NCBI GenBank assembly: GCA_018814885.1
Contig: JAHIYU010000113.1
Coordinates: forward strand, 1 to 46,116
Direction: 5' to 3'
Source of the DNA: a bacterium
GTDB lineage: Bacteria; Krumholzibacteriota; Krumholzibacteriia; LZORAL124-64-63
DNA length: 46,116 nucleotides
Part shown: in pieces, positions 34,161 through 43,436 of the stretch
Layout of the letters: every line of letters starts with the position of its first letter
Numbering within the stretch: the first letter of the stretch is position 1
Notes under the pieces: model-generated
Seen by the model: only the letters and a program-made list of their open reading frames with translations
What the model was told of the DNA's origin: nothing
The model's database searches: none
Made by a program: the position numbers and the translations under genes

Positions 34161-35984
34161 ATGACAGGGGATCCGAAGAGACCGTTGATCGTGGGTATCG
34201 GCGCCTGCGGGAAGCGTGTGCTCCAAGAGCTGCGCGCCGCGGGGCACGACGAGGACATCCTCCTGCACGTCGGCTCGGACTCCGCCGGCTCATCCCATCC
34301 ACTGTCCGGTCACGAAGAGAGCCAGCTCCGCTTACGGCTTGATGGACGCACGGTTCTGATCGCCGTCCTGGATCTCGGGGAAAGTGTCGGCAGAGGCATC
34401 GCCTGTAAGCTGGCGTACCTGGCCGGCGCCCGGAAGATAGAAGCGCTCTTCGTGGCAAAGGAAGCGCCCGAAACCACCGCGCCGGTCGCTGCGGCCTGCG
34501 ACACGTTGCGCAACAAGTCGAGTGCATTCATGCGACTGGCCGAGGGCGGCGATCCGACCGACGCCGTCGCCGCACTCCTGGCGATCATGTCGCCGGATAC
34601 GATAAACGCCGATGCGGAGGACGTCCTGGCTGCGATGGGACACAAGGGGATCTGGAACCTTCATGCGGCCGTGAGCACCGGACCGGACCGTGCCGAAGAA
34701 GCCGCCCGCGGCCTCTTCGCAGAGACTAAAGGCGTGGCCTGGAACGAGAGCGGAACGGTTCTGGTTTCGATCGAAGCCGCCGACCTGAGACTTCAGGATG
34801 TTCAACGGATCGAAGCGATCGTCCGGGAGAAGACCGGGGACCAAACCACGGTCCTGATCGCCAGCACGACCAACTCCCGTGCGGACCCGGGACTGAAGGT
34901 GTCGCTGCTGCGCGGACCGGCCTCGGCAACATCGTCGATGAGCGACATCCCGGCAGACGAAGCGATGGCCACCGCGTTCGATCCGGGCATCATCGGGCGC
35001 GGCGACACGAATGCTCTCACCGGCTCAAGCCGGCCTCTCTCTCGGGTCATCACCCCGTCCCGTCTCGAGTTCGAGTACACCGTGGCCCCGATCGACCCTG
35101 CGTCCCCTAAGACCGGGGAGATGGCATCCGCGCCCGATGATGACACCCATGGTGTATCCGACGAAGATGTCGACTGTACCGTCTACGCCTATCCCTTCAT
35201 GCGCCGGGGCGACAGCACACCGATCCAGGTCTGGGCGCACAAGTCCGGGCAGACGGTACACGTGGCCGAGATGGCCCGCGAGATGAACGAGGCGGCGAAG
35301 CGGCTGGGCTTCGCCGGGCTCGATGCTCCCGTCCGGCGCGGCCAACGGCTGACCTTCGAGCTGACGGCGCCGGGAGCAGAGGTGGACGAGCCGGTACAAT
35401 CCCTCATCTGGCGGGGCCGACCCTATCCTGTCGCCTTCAAGCTCGATCTGCCGGACGACTTCGCCGGCGACGCCTTGCTGGGCTGGGTACGAATGGCCTG
35501 CGACGGCGTTCCCTGCGGGCGTGTCCTGTTCAGGATCGGAGTCTCGAGTCGTGAGCTGAGCGCAGAAGAGCAACGCCTCGAATCCAAGACATCGCAACGG
35601 CTCACGCGCTACGAGCGTGCGTTCATCTCCTACGCCACGCCCGATCGCAACGAAGTGCTCAAGCGCGTGCAGATGCTGGCGAGCATGAAAATCGAGTACT
35701 TCCAGGACGTGCTCTCGCTCGATCCCGGCGTACGCTGGGAACGGGAGCTCTACAGACACATCGACGAGTCGGATCTCTTCCTGCTCTTCTGGTCCTCGGC
35801 CGCTAAGGCGTCGGAGTGGGTGAGGCGTGAGGTGCTCTACGCCCTCGACCTCAAGAAAGACGTGGAGGAAAACCCGCCGGACATCCTGCCGGTGATCCTC
35901 GAAGGACCGCCCGTGCCGGAACCGCCGCCCGAACTGAGCGACATTCATTTCAACGACCGGCTGATCTACTTCATCGACGCCTGA
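34161..35984 (+). CDS. FtsZ/tubulin-like domain fused to a beta-rich domain and a C-terminal TIR domain
   Basis: 607 residues; GAGGG lies before the ATG. Residues 8-252 follow the FtsZ order: VGIGACGKRVLQEL (where FtsZ has GVGGGGGNAV), VLIAVLDLGESVGRGIA (where FtsZ has the GGGTGTG loop), and INADAEDVLAAMGHKG, which keeps the FtsZ T7-loop N-x-D-x-x-D (N149, D151, D154). HAAVSTGPDRAEEAARGLF and GTVLVSIEAADLRLQDVQRI match the FtsZ second domain. After a loose linker (~253-335), a beta-rich region (~338-463, TPIQVWAHKSG, then DEPVQSLIWRGRP) resembles a domain I associate with bacterial TIR proteins. The TIR domain (~483-607) has RAFISYATPD, a typical DLFLLFWSSAA and W553-x3-E557 (SEWVRREV), the NADase glutamate. 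Inference: a polymer-controlled NAD-consuming effector. It stands alone between two terminators. Confidence 0.75.
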   Translation: MTGDPKRPLIVGIGACGKRVLQELRAAGHDEDILLHVGSDSAGSSHPLSGHEESQLRLRLDGRTVLIAVLDLGESVGRGIACKLAYLAGARKIEALFVAKEAPETTAPVAAACDTLRNKSSAFMRLAEGGDPTDAVAALLAIMSPDTINADAEDVLAAMGHKGIWNLHAAVSTGPDRAEEAARGLFAETKGVAWNESGTVLVSIEAADLRLQDVQRIEAIVREKTGDQTTVLIASTTNSRADPGLKVSLLRGPASATSSMSDIPADEAMATAFDPGIIGRGDTNALTGSSRPLSRVITPSRLEFEYTVAPIDPASPKTGEMASAPDDDTHGVSDEDVDCTVYAYPFMRRGDSTPIQVWAHKSGQTVHVAEMAREMNEAAKRLGFAGLDAPVRRGQRLTFELTAPGAEVDEPVQSLIWRGRPYPVAFKLDLPDDFAGDALLGWVRMACDGVPCGRVLFRIGVSSRELSAEEQRLESKTSQRLTRYERAFISYATPDRNEVLKRVQMLASMKIEYFQDVLSLDPGVRWERELYRHIDESDLFLLFWSSAAKASEWVRREVLYALDLKKDVEENPPDILPVILEGPPVPEPPPELSDIHFNDRLIYFIDA

Positions 35985-35995
35985 AGTCGGGCGCC

Positions 35996-36029
35996 AAAAA
36001 AAGGGGGGCGCCGATCTCGGTTACCCCCC
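35996..36029 (-). terminator. Rho-independent terminator after clpB
   Basis: On the minus strand GGGGGG (36029-36024) pairs with CCCCCC (36008-36003), followed by seven T (36002-35996). This is a classic terminator for clpB; the plus-strand FtsZ-like/TIR gene converges on it. Confidence 0.88.
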
Positions 36030-36051
36030 TCGTGACCGACCCGGATCCGCG

Positions 36052-38670
36052 TCACGCCTCGCCCGTCTTCACGTCCCCCGTCAGCACGGAGGACAGCGTG
36101 AACTCCCCGTCCACCACGTCCAGTTCCACCTCCTGCTCCGGCAGCACGTCGCCGGCCAGGATGCCGTCCGCCAGGCGGTCCTGCACCTCGCGCTGGATGA
36201 CGCGCTTCACCGGCCGCGCGCCGAACTGCGGGTCGTAGCCCAGTTCGGCCAGCCTGTCCACGGCGGCGTCGGTCCAGACCAGGCGGATCGACTGCTCGCG
36301 CAGGCTGCGGTCCACCTTGGCCAGCTCCAGCCCCACGATGCGGCGGATGAGCCCGCGGCTCAGGGCGTCGAAGCGCACCACCGCGTCCACGCGGTTGAGG
36401 AACTCCGGCCGGAAGTGCGGCGACAGGGCCTGCAGCAGCTCCTGCTCCTGCTCGCGGCGGCCGGCCTCGTCCAGATCCGCGCGGGGGGCGTAACGCTCGT
36501 CCTGGCAGAGGTTGCTGGTCATCACCACCAGTGTGTTGCGGAAGTCCACCACGCGGCCCTTGCCGTCGGTCAGTCGGCCGTCGTCGAGCAGCTGCAGCAG
36601 GACGTTCATCACCTCGGGGTGGGCCTTCTCCACCTCGTCCAGCAGGATCACCGTGTAGGGGTGGCGGCGCACGGCCTCGGTCAGCTGGCCGCCGGATTCG
36701 AAGCCCACGTAGCCCGGCGGCGCGCCGATCATGCGGGCCACGCTATGGCGCTCCATGTACTCGGACATGTCCAGGCGGACCATGTGTCCCTCGTCGCCGA
36801 AGAGCTCGGCGGCCAGGGTCTTCACCAGCTCCGTCTTGCCCACGCCGGTCGGGCCGAGGAAGAGGAAGGAGCCGAGGGGGCGGTTGCGGTCGGTCAGACC
36901 GGCGCGCGAACGCCGCACCGTGCGCGCCACCTGGGCCACGGCGAGGTCCTGGCCCACGACGCGGGTGGCGATGCGCGCCTCCAGCTCGCGCAGCTTGGCG
37001 CTCTCGTCCTCGACCAGGCGCTGGGCCGGAATGCCCGTCCACTTGGCCACCAGCCGCGCGATGTCCTGTTCGTCGACCTCCTCGCGCAGCAGGGGGTGCT
37101 CGCCCTGCACCGAGGCCAGGCGCCCGCGCGCGGCTTCGCTCTCCGCGGCCAGCTCCCTGGCGCGGCCGTATTTCAGCTGCGACGCCCGCGCGAGATCGCC
37201 GACGCGCTGGGCGTCCTCGATCTCCGTGCCGAGACGCTCCTGCTCCTCCTGCAGCTTGCGGATGCCGTCGATGACCTCCTTCTCCTGCTCCCAGCGCGCC
37301 TTGATGGTCTCGAGCTCGTCCTGCATCTCGGCGAGCTGACGCTCGATCGATTTGCGCCGGGCGACGGCCTGCTTCTCGGTCTCGTTCTCCAGCGCCAGCT
37401 TCTCCATCTCGAGCTGGTCGCGGCGGCGCTGCAGCACGTCCACGTCGGCGGGCACCGAGTCGATCTCCATGCGCAGCTCCGAGGCGGCCTCGTCCATCAG
37501 GTCGATGGCCTTGTCCGGCAGCATGCGATCGCTGATGTAGCGGCTGGACAGGTCTACCGCCGCCACGATGGCCGAATCCGACACGCGGATGCCGTGGTGC
37601 ACCTCGTACTTCTCCTTCAGCCCGCGCAGGATGGCGACGGCCTGCTCGCGGGTCGGCTCCTCGATCATCACCGGCTGGAAGCGGCGTTCCAGCGCCGGGT
37701 CCTTCTCGATGTCGCGGCGGAACTCCTCGATGGTCGTGGCGCCTATGCAGTGCAGCTCGCCGCGCGCCAGGGCGGGCTTGAGGATGTTCGAGGCGTCCAT
37801 GGCGCCCTCGGCGGCGCCCGCGCCCACCAGCGTGTGCATCTCGTCGATGAACAGGAGCACCTCGCCCTCGCGCTCGGTCACTTCCTTGATGACGGACTTC
37901 AGGCGGTCCTCGAACTCGCCGCGATACTTGGCGCCGGCCAGCAGAGCGCCCATGTCCAGGGTGTAGAGGGTCTTGCCGCGCAGCCCGGCGGGCACGTCGC
38001 CCGCCACCAGACGGCGCGCCAGTCCCTCGGCCACGGCGGTCTTGCCCACGCCGGGGCTGCCGATCAGCACGGGGTTGTTCTTGGTGCGGCGGCTGAGGAT
38101 CTGCACGACGCGACGGATCTCGTCGTCTCGCCCGATCACGGGATCGATCTTGCCGGCGCGCGCGGCGGCGCAGAGGTCGCGGGCATAGCGGTCGAGGGCG
38201 GACTCGTGGCCGGCATCGCCCTCCTCGTCACCCTGGTAGGAGCCGGCCGCGCCGATGGATTCCAGGGCGCGCTCGAGCTTGTCGCCGGTGACGTCGAAGG
38301 TCTTCAAGACACTGCCCGCACGACCGCTGCCCCGCGCCAGCGCCAGCAGCAGTTCGCGCGTACCCACCATGCCGCCCGACCGCTTGGTCGCGATGGACTG
38401 CGCCTCGAGCAACACCTGCTGCAGGTCGCGGCTGGGCGAGGGCACGTCCTTCATCTCGACGGTCGGCAGGCTGGACAGCTCGCCCTCGACCGTACGCAGG
38501 ACGAGCTGGGGATCCAGCTCGAGACCGCGCAGGGCGCTGCCGGCCACGCCGGACTCGGACAGCAGGGCCCACAGCAGGTGCAGGGGCTCCAGCTCGGCGT
38601 GTCCGGCTTCGTAGGCGCGCGACTGGGCCCTCTGAAGGGCCTCGGCGGCGTTGACGGTCATGTTCTTCAT
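36052..38670 (-). CDS. clpB: ATP-dependent chaperone ClpB (disaggregase)
   Basis: 872 residues, the family's normal size. The N-terminal double Clp repeat is at ~1-145. NBD1 has Walker [11 protein letters not shown] and Walker [11 protein letters not shown]. The coiled-coil middle domain spans about 405-525, and NBD2 has [10 protein letters not shown] and [27 protein letters not shown] segment marks the small C-terminal domain. ClpB hexamers thread aggregated proteins with DnaK/DnaJ in the cytosol. The start at 38670 is preceded by GGGAGG. The upstream region is AT-rich, but no CIRCE element or clear sigma-32 box was found. Confidence 0.97.
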   Translation of the reverse strand: MKNMTVNAAEALQRAQSRAYEAGHAELEPLHLLWALLSESGVAGSALRGLELDPQLVLRTVEGELSSLPTVEMKDVPSPSRDLQQVLLEAQSIATKRSGGMVGTRELLLALARGSGRAGSVLKTFDVTGDKLERALESIGAAGSYQGDEEGDAGHESALDRYARDLCAAARAGKIDPVIGRDDEIRRVVQILSRRTKNNPVLIGSPGVGKTAVAEGLARRLVAGDVPAGLRGKTLYTLDMGALLAGAKYRGEFEDRLKSVIKEVTEREGEVLLFIDEMHTLVGAGAAEGAMDASNILKPALARGELHCIGATTIEEFRRDIEKDPALERRFQPVMIEEPTREQAVAILRGLKEKYEVHHGIRVSDSAIVAAVDLSSRYISDRMLPDKAIDLMDEAASELRMEIDSVPADVDVLQRRRDQLEMEKLALENETEKQAVARRKSIERQLAEMQDELETIKARWEQEKEVIDGIRKLQEEQERLGTEIEDAQRVGDLARASQLKYGRARELAAESEAARGRLASVQGEHPLLREEVDEQDIARLVAKWTGIPAQRLVEDESAKLRELEARIATRVVGQDLAVAQVARTVRRSRAGLTDRNRPLGSFLFLGPTGVGKTELVKTLAAELFGDEGHMVRLDMSEYMERHSVARMIGAPPGYVGFESGGQLTEAVRRHPYTVILLDEVEKAHPEVMNVLLQLLDDGRLTDGKGRVVDFRNTLVVMTSNLCQDERYAPRADLDEAGRREQEQELLQALSPHFRPEFLNRVDAVVRFDALSRGLIRRIVGLELAKVDRSLREQSIRLVWTDAAVDRLAELGYDPQFGARPVKRVIQREVQDRLADGILAGDVLPEQEVELDVVDGEFTLSSVLTGDVKTGEA

Positions 38671-39051
38671 CTTCGATCCTCCCTCGGTATGCGAACGCGC
38701 GGATCGGGGCGCGATGAGTACATCTCCGCCCGTATTGCAGATGGCGTGCCATATGCGGGCCGACCTGCTAACATCTTAATCGCTTTTATCACAATCGATT
38801 ACATTACAATCTCCTGCGATGCACCCTACTGAACCGGCGCTGATGACATGATGACATGACACGCGCGGGGGTCGCGCAGCATTCTGTCAGGGCTCATCGT
38901 ACACCTCTCTTCGCGACGATTCACGTCGTCACGAAGTGCCGCGAAGCAGAATAACACGGTCCAGTCCCCCTGGTCCTCAACATCATTGATTCAACCGTAC
39001 ACCGTCCCGCGTTATAATCCCCCGTCACCCATCTTGAAGCACGAGGTGCCA
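38671..39051. other. Divergent regulatory region between clpB and the M14 genes
   Basis: 381 bases. Near 38770-38815 is an AT-rich pocket (minus strand TTGTAATGTAATCGATTGTG and on) with the palindrome AATCGATT, a plausible clpB promoter or operator. On plus, a perfect TATAAT at 39013-39018 stands 34 bases before the M14 start codon; the nearest -35 candidate, TTGATT (38986-38991), is 21 bases away, which is long. No gene was recognised. Confidence 0.5.
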
Positions 39052-40914
39052 ATGAACTGCTCGAAACACTTCCTCGCGGCCACGGCGACCATCCTGCTGA
39101 CGGCCGCGGCCTTCGCCGCCTCTTCCCCCGCCGCCCTCTACCACGACCAGGAAGCGCTGACCACGGCCCTGCACGTGCTGGCGCGCAACAACGCCGACGC
39201 CACGCTGCAGTCGCTGGGCAGGACCGCCGGCGGACGCGAACTGCACCTGCTCGAGATCGCCCCTCCGCGCTCCGGCGACGGGCCGACCGCCCCCGCCGTG
39301 CTCGTGGTGGGCGATCCCCTCGGCGCAACCCCCCTGGCGACGGAGGCAGCGCTCGAGCTCGCCCGCCGGCTGGTGGACGCGGACGGCGGACGCGCGCGCG
39401 GCGTGGCCTGGTACATCGTTCCCTCGCTCGATCCCGACGGCGCGGCGGGCTTCTTCGCGACACCCCGACGCGACGACGGTGTCAACGGCAGGCCCGAGGA
39501 CGACGACCGCGACGGCGCGAGCGGAGAGGACGGCCCCGACGACCTGGACGGCGACGGGCTTATCGCCTCGATGCTGCTGCCCGACCCGGCAGGCGCGTGG
39601 CTGCTGGACGACAAGGACCCGCGCCTGCCGCGCAAGGCCGATCCGGCCGCCGGCGAGCGCGGGCTGTACAGCCTGCTGACCGAAGGCGACGACAACGACG
39701 GCGACGGCCGCTACAACGAGGACGGCGCGGGCGGCGCGATCCCGGGCCGCAACTTCCCGCACGCGTTCGTCCACTGGCGGACGCGGCACGGCCCCTGGGC
39801 CGCCAGCGAGATCGAGACGCGCGCGCTGCTCGAGTTCGCCTTCGCCCACCCGGAGATCGCGCTCGTCCTCGTTTTCGGCACGACGAACACCCTGGCTACC
39901 GTGCCCGGCGGCGAGGACGCGGCCGATCCGCGCGCCACCAAGCACAAGCCGCCGCGCTGGCTGGCGCGCGAGGCGGGGCTCGACACGCAGACCGAATACG
40001 GCATCGACGAGCTGCTGGATGCGGTGCGCGACGCCTGGAGCAGACCGGACCTGAGCGAGGACGATCTGATCGCCATGCTGAATCTCGGTCCCGCCAGGAC
40101 GCCGCCCGCTGGCGACAGCACGTGGTGGAAGTCGATCGCGACCGCCTACCGGGACTCGCTGGCCGCCGCGGGACCGGCTTCACCGCGCGTGGCCGCCGTC
40201 CCGTCCGGCCCCGGCTCCGTGGAGGAGTGGGCCTACTACCAGTTCGGCACGCCGGCCTTCGCCCTGGACTTCTGGTCTCCCCCGCTGCCCGCGGCGCCGG
40301 CCGATTCGTCGGACGCCGCGACGGGCGCGGCGGCGCCGGACAGCAGCGTCGCCCTTCCTGCAGTCGCGCCGGAACTCGCCGCGCTGGCGGCCCTGGGTGA
40401 AGGCGCCCTGGATGGCCGGGGCATCCTGCCCTGGACCCAGCGCGCCCTGCTCGACGGCACACGCGTCCTGACCGGCGGCGAGGCCCCGTTCGCCATGAGG
40501 ACCCCGCCGGCGGCGCAGGTCGATTCGCTGCTCGCGCGGCAGCTGCCGTTCGTGATCGCCCTGCCCGACTGGCTGGCGCGGCTGGACGGCCTCGACACCG
40601 AGGTCGAACACCGCGGCGGCGACGTCTGGGAGGTGACGGCCCACGTCCGCAACGGCGGGCGAATCCCGTATCCCACCGCCCAGGGCAAGCGCAGCCAGCG
40701 GCCGCGGCCGGTGGCCGTGACCCTCGAGGGAGCCGAGGTGCTGGAGGGACGCGCGCGACAGGTCGTCAAGCAGGTGCCGGCCATGGGCTCGGCGACGGTG
40801 CGCTGGCTGGTCCGGGGCGATCCGGGGGCGATGATACGGATACGCGCCGAGGCGCCCGGTTTCGGTGCCGACGCCGTCGGGATCGCGTTGCAGCAGAAAG
40901 GAGGCGACCGATGA
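39052..40914 (+). CDS. Secreted M14-carboxypeptidase paralogue lacking the zinc motif
   Basis: 620 residues with a signal peptide (FLAATATILLTAAAFAA) and GAGGTG before the ATG. It aligns in layout with the next gene: LQSLGRTAGGRELHLLEI, then VAWYIVPSLDPDGAAGFF, Asp-rich DDLDGDGL and DDNDGDGRYNEDG loops, and a C-terminal beta domain (VTAHVRNGGRIPYPTAQGKR). Where the neighbour has IHGNEIQATE with the HxxE zinc pair, this protein reads GDPLGATPLATE, so both ligands are missing. The third-ligand His region (FHNYGG in the neighbour) reads VFGTTNTL, also without His. It is therefore probably a non-catalytic partner, binding protein or decoy. It is coupled to the active paralogue by an ATGA overlap. 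Confidence 0.8.
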   Translation: MNCSKHFLAATATILLTAAAFAASSPAALYHDQEALTTALHVLARNNADATLQSLGRTAGGRELHLLEIAPPRSGDGPTAPAVLVVGDPLGATPLATEAALELARRLVDADGGRARGVAWYIVPSLDPDGAAGFFATPRRDDGVNGRPEDDDRDGASGEDGPDDLDGDGLIASMLLPDPAGAWLLDDKDPRLPRKADPAAGERGLYSLLTEGDDNDGDGRYNEDGAGGAIPGRNFPHAFVHWRTRHGPWAASEIETRALLEFAFAHPEIALVLVFGTTNTLATVPGGEDAADPRATKHKPPRWLAREAGLDTQTEYGIDELLDAVRDAWSRPDLSEDDLIAMLNLGPARTPPAGDSTWWKSIATAYRDSLAAAGPASPRVAAVPSGPGSVEEWAYYQFGTPAFALDFWSPPLPAAPADSSDAATGAAAPDSSVALPAVAPELAALAALGEGALDGRGILPWTQRALLDGTRVLTGGEAPFAMRTPPAAQVDSLLARQLPFVIALPDWLARLDGLDTEVEHRGGDVWEVTAHVRNGGRIPYPTAQGKRSQRPRPVAVTLEGAEVLEGRARQVVKQVPAMGSATVRWLVRGDPGAMIRIRAEAPGFGADAVGIALQQKGGDR

Positions 40915-42662
40915 AGCACGCAATGGCGACATCGATCATCGTTCTGCTGCTCGCGGCGCCGACCCTGGCCGCCGGCCCGGTCATCGACCTCGACAACATG
41001 GCCTGGGACCGCTACTACGATCAGGACGAGGTGACCGCCGTGTTGCAGGCCCTGCACGCGAAACACCCCCGCCTGACCGATCTGCGCTCCCTGGGCAAGA
41101 GCGAGGAGGGCCGCGACGTCTGGCTGCTGACCATCAACGACCCGCAGACCGGGCCCCACGACGCCAAGCCCGGCATCTACGTGGACGGCGCCATCCACGG
41201 CAACGAGATCCAGGCGACCGAGGTCTGCCTCTATCTGGCCCGGCTGCTGCTCGAGCGCCACGACGAGTGGTCGCGGCTGGGCGAACTGCTGTCGCGCACC
41301 GCGTTCTACATCGTGCCGACGGTCAACGTGGACAACCGGGCGCGCTTCTTCGAGGGCCCGAGCGGCTACAACATCGGGCGCTCGGCCCGCGTGCCCCACG
41401 ACGACGACGGCGACGGCCTGCTGGACGAGGACGACTACGACGACCTGGACGGCGACGGGCAGATCCTGCAGATGCGCATCCGCGATCCCCACGGCACCCA
41501 CAGGACCCATCCCGACGACCCGCGCGTGGTGGTCCGCGTCAAACCCGGGGAGCAGGCCGAGTGGCGCCTGCTGGGACTGGAGGGCCTCGACAACGACGGC
41601 GACGGCCGCATCAACGAGGACGTGCCCGGCTACCTGGACATGAACCGCAACTGGGGCTTCATGTGGCAACCCGGGTACGTGGAGGCCGGCTCTGGCGACT
41701 ACCCGTTCTCGGCGCGCAACACGCGGGCGGTATCGGATTTCCTGGCCGGGCGCACGAACATCTGCTTCGGCTTCAACTTCCACAACTACGGCGGCATGTG
41801 GCTGCGGGGCCCCGGGTCGGACATGTCGCCGCCCATGCCTACCGGCTACGTGAAGGTCTACGATTTCCTCGGCGCCGAGGGCGAGCGCGTAGTGCCCGGG
41901 TACCGCTACCTGATCTCGTCGCAGGACCTGTACGCCACCCACGGCGATTTCGACGAGTGGATGTACCAGTGCCTGGGCGTCTACTGCTTCGTCGGGGAGC
42001 TGTACATGTCGTCGCAGACCGCTTACCGCGGGCGCGCCGACGAGCCCAACGGCGAGGACGACACCCTCTGGAGCCGCCGCGCGCCACTGGTCGAGCGGCA
42101 GAAGTTCAACGACGCGCTGATGATGGGCGAGATGTTCCAGGAGTGGAAGCCTTTCACCCACCCAACCTACGGCGAGATCGAGATCGGCGGCTGGCGCACC
42201 TTCACAACGCGCATGCCGCCCCCGTTCCTGATGCCCGAGATGCTGCACCGCAACGCCATGTACGTGCTGTGGACCGCGGGCGAGGCGCCGCGCGTGAGCG
42301 TGGAGATCACCGAGACCCGCGACCTGGGCGACGGCCTGTGGCGCGTGAGGGCGCGCGCGGTGAACGCCGGCGCCATCCCCACCCTGTCCGGCAAGGCGCG
42401 CGGCAAGGCGATCCTGCCCCTGGACGAGTTCCGCATCGCCGGCGACGGGATCGAAGTGCTGTCGGGCGGCGTGCTGCTGGACCGCTGGTTCGACACGGTC
42501 GCTGCGGTGGAGAGGCGCCCCGAGCGCATCCCCACCTGGACGGACGGCTTCGGTGTCCGCGAGGTGCAGTGGTTCGTCCGGGGAAAAGGCGAGGTGACGG
42601 TCGAGTACGTCGGGAAGAAGAGCCGCGACAAGGCCGTGACGGCGAAGCTGTCGAGCGAGTAG
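40911..42662 (+). CDS. Secreted M14-family zinc carboxypeptidase
   Basis: 583 residues with a signal peptide (ATSIIVLLLAAPTLAAG) and AAAGGAGG before the ATG. Zinc ligands are H96 and E99 in VDGAIHGNEIQATE and the His in FNFHNYGG. The substrate Arg is in LDMNRNWGF, and the catalytic Glu lies in YCFVGELYMSS. Between the zinc pair and the Arg is an Asp-rich insert (DDDGDGLLDEDDYDDLDGDG, then DNDGDGRINED) resembling calcium-binding thrombospondin-type-3 or EF-hand loops. The C-terminal ~120 residues form a beta-sandwich. Expected to trim peptides outside the cytoplasm. It stops at TAG. It is translationally coupled to the zinc-less paralogue upstream. Confidence 0.92.
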   Translation: MKHAMATSIIVLLLAAPTLAAGPVIDLDNMAWDRYYDQDEVTAVLQALHAKHPRLTDLRSLGKSEEGRDVWLLTINDPQTGPHDAKPGIYVDGAIHGNEIQATEVCLYLARLLLERHDEWSRLGELLSRTAFYIVPTVNVDNRARFFEGPSGYNIGRSARVPHDDDGDGLLDEDDYDDLDGDGQILQMRIRDPHGTHRTHPDDPRVVVRVKPGEQAEWRLLGLEGLDNDGDGRINEDVPGYLDMNRNWGFMWQPGYVEAGSGDYPFSARNTRAVSDFLAGRTNICFGFNFHNYGGMWLRGPGSDMSPPMPTGYVKVYDFLGAEGERVVPGYRYLISSQDLYATHGDFDEWMYQCLGVYCFVGELYMSSQTAYRGRADEPNGEDDTLWSRRAPLVERQKFNDALMMGEMFQEWKPFTHPTYGEIEIGGWRTFTTRMPPPFLMPEMLHRNAMYVLWTAGEAPRVSVEITETRDLGDGLWRVRARAVNAGAIPTLSGKARGKAILPLDEFRIAGDGIEVLSGGVLLDRWFDTVAAVERRPERIPTWTDGFGVREVQWFVRGKGEVTVEYVGKKSRDKAVTAKLSSE

Positions 42663-42738
42663 CGGCCGGCGGCGCGACACCGGCCGGCGGGCGGCGCTCG
42701 CCGTGCGGGCTGCCGCGCTAACCGCAGCGGGCGGTCCG

Positions 42739-43278
42739 TCACTTGAAGAGCGATTTCACCTCGCCGAAGCGCAGCCTCTCGCCGACGATGACCTGCTCGA
42801 TGACGATCAGGTCGCCGACGCTGTGAGCCGCGCCGAGATCCTGGTTGGTGCTGTTGCGCACGTCCACGTCCACGAAATCCACAGGACTGATCCCCACAGC
42901 CAGGGCCGTGAAGTTGCAGATGCCGATCACGCCGTTGGCCGTGCGGCCCTCGTGGAGCAGGGCGCCGGTGAAGTGGATCGCGTCCGTGCCGGGCGTGGTG
43001 TAGTCCCAGAAGAAGTACTCCAGCCCCGACGACGCGAACCAGTCGCCGGGCGCGATCCCGTCGAGGCGCACGATCGCCGGGTCGAAGTCCAGGGCGATCT
43101 CGACGCCTTGCACATCCAGGAAATCCGCGTCGAGATGCACGTAGACCGAGAACGTGGCGGTCGCCGGCACCGCGACGTGCGGCACCATGGTGACGGTCTG
43201 CGCGGCGATCGGAACGGCGCACATCACGATGGCGGAAACCCACAAGCAAGACAGGTGGCGATGACGTGAGAGCGTCAT
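42739..43278 (-). CDS. Secreted cohesin-like domain protein
   Basis: 179 residues with a signal peptide (LSCLWVSAIVMCAVPIAAQ). The mature part is one cohesin/Ig-type beta-sandwich: ATFSVYVHLDADFLDVQGVE, then IALDFDPAIVRLDGIAPGDW, and ICNFTALAVG with SPVDFVDVDVRN. This is the pattern of cohesin-fold domains found outside cellulosomes in these lineages. The last ~35 residues (VIVGERLRFGEVKSLFK) extend beyond the domain. No dockerin is seen in the window. AGGAAGGA precedes the ATG. It converges on the M14 operon. Confidence 0.75.
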   Translation of the reverse strand: MTLSRHRHLSCLWVSAIVMCAVPIAAQTVTMVPHVAVPATATFSVYVHLDADFLDVQGVEIALDFDPAIVRLDGIAPGDWFASSGLEYFFWDYTTPGTDAIHFTGALLHEGRTANGVIGICNFTALAVGISPVDFVDVDVRNSTNQDLGAAHSVGDLIVIEQVIVGERLRFGEVKSLFK

Positions 43279-43399
43279 TACGTCCTTCCTTCCACCGGGA
43301 CCAGGGCCGACCCGGCTTCAATGTCGTGGGCGATTTCGGATCAGATGTGGACTTCGATTATGACACAACCTTATCAGACCCGCCAGTTTTTTCCAATCC

Positions 43400-43436
43400 G
43401 TGCTCGAAATCATCGATATTCTAGGGATTTGAGCAC
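43400..43436. repeat. Inverted repeat in the AT-rich intergenic patch
   Basis: GTGCTC-G-AAATC (43400-43411) is mirrored by GATTT-GAGCAC (43426-43436), i.e. 11 pairs with one bulged base and a 14-base loop containing ATCGAT. There is no U-run, so an operator or structured leader is more likely than a terminator. Confidence 0.5.
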
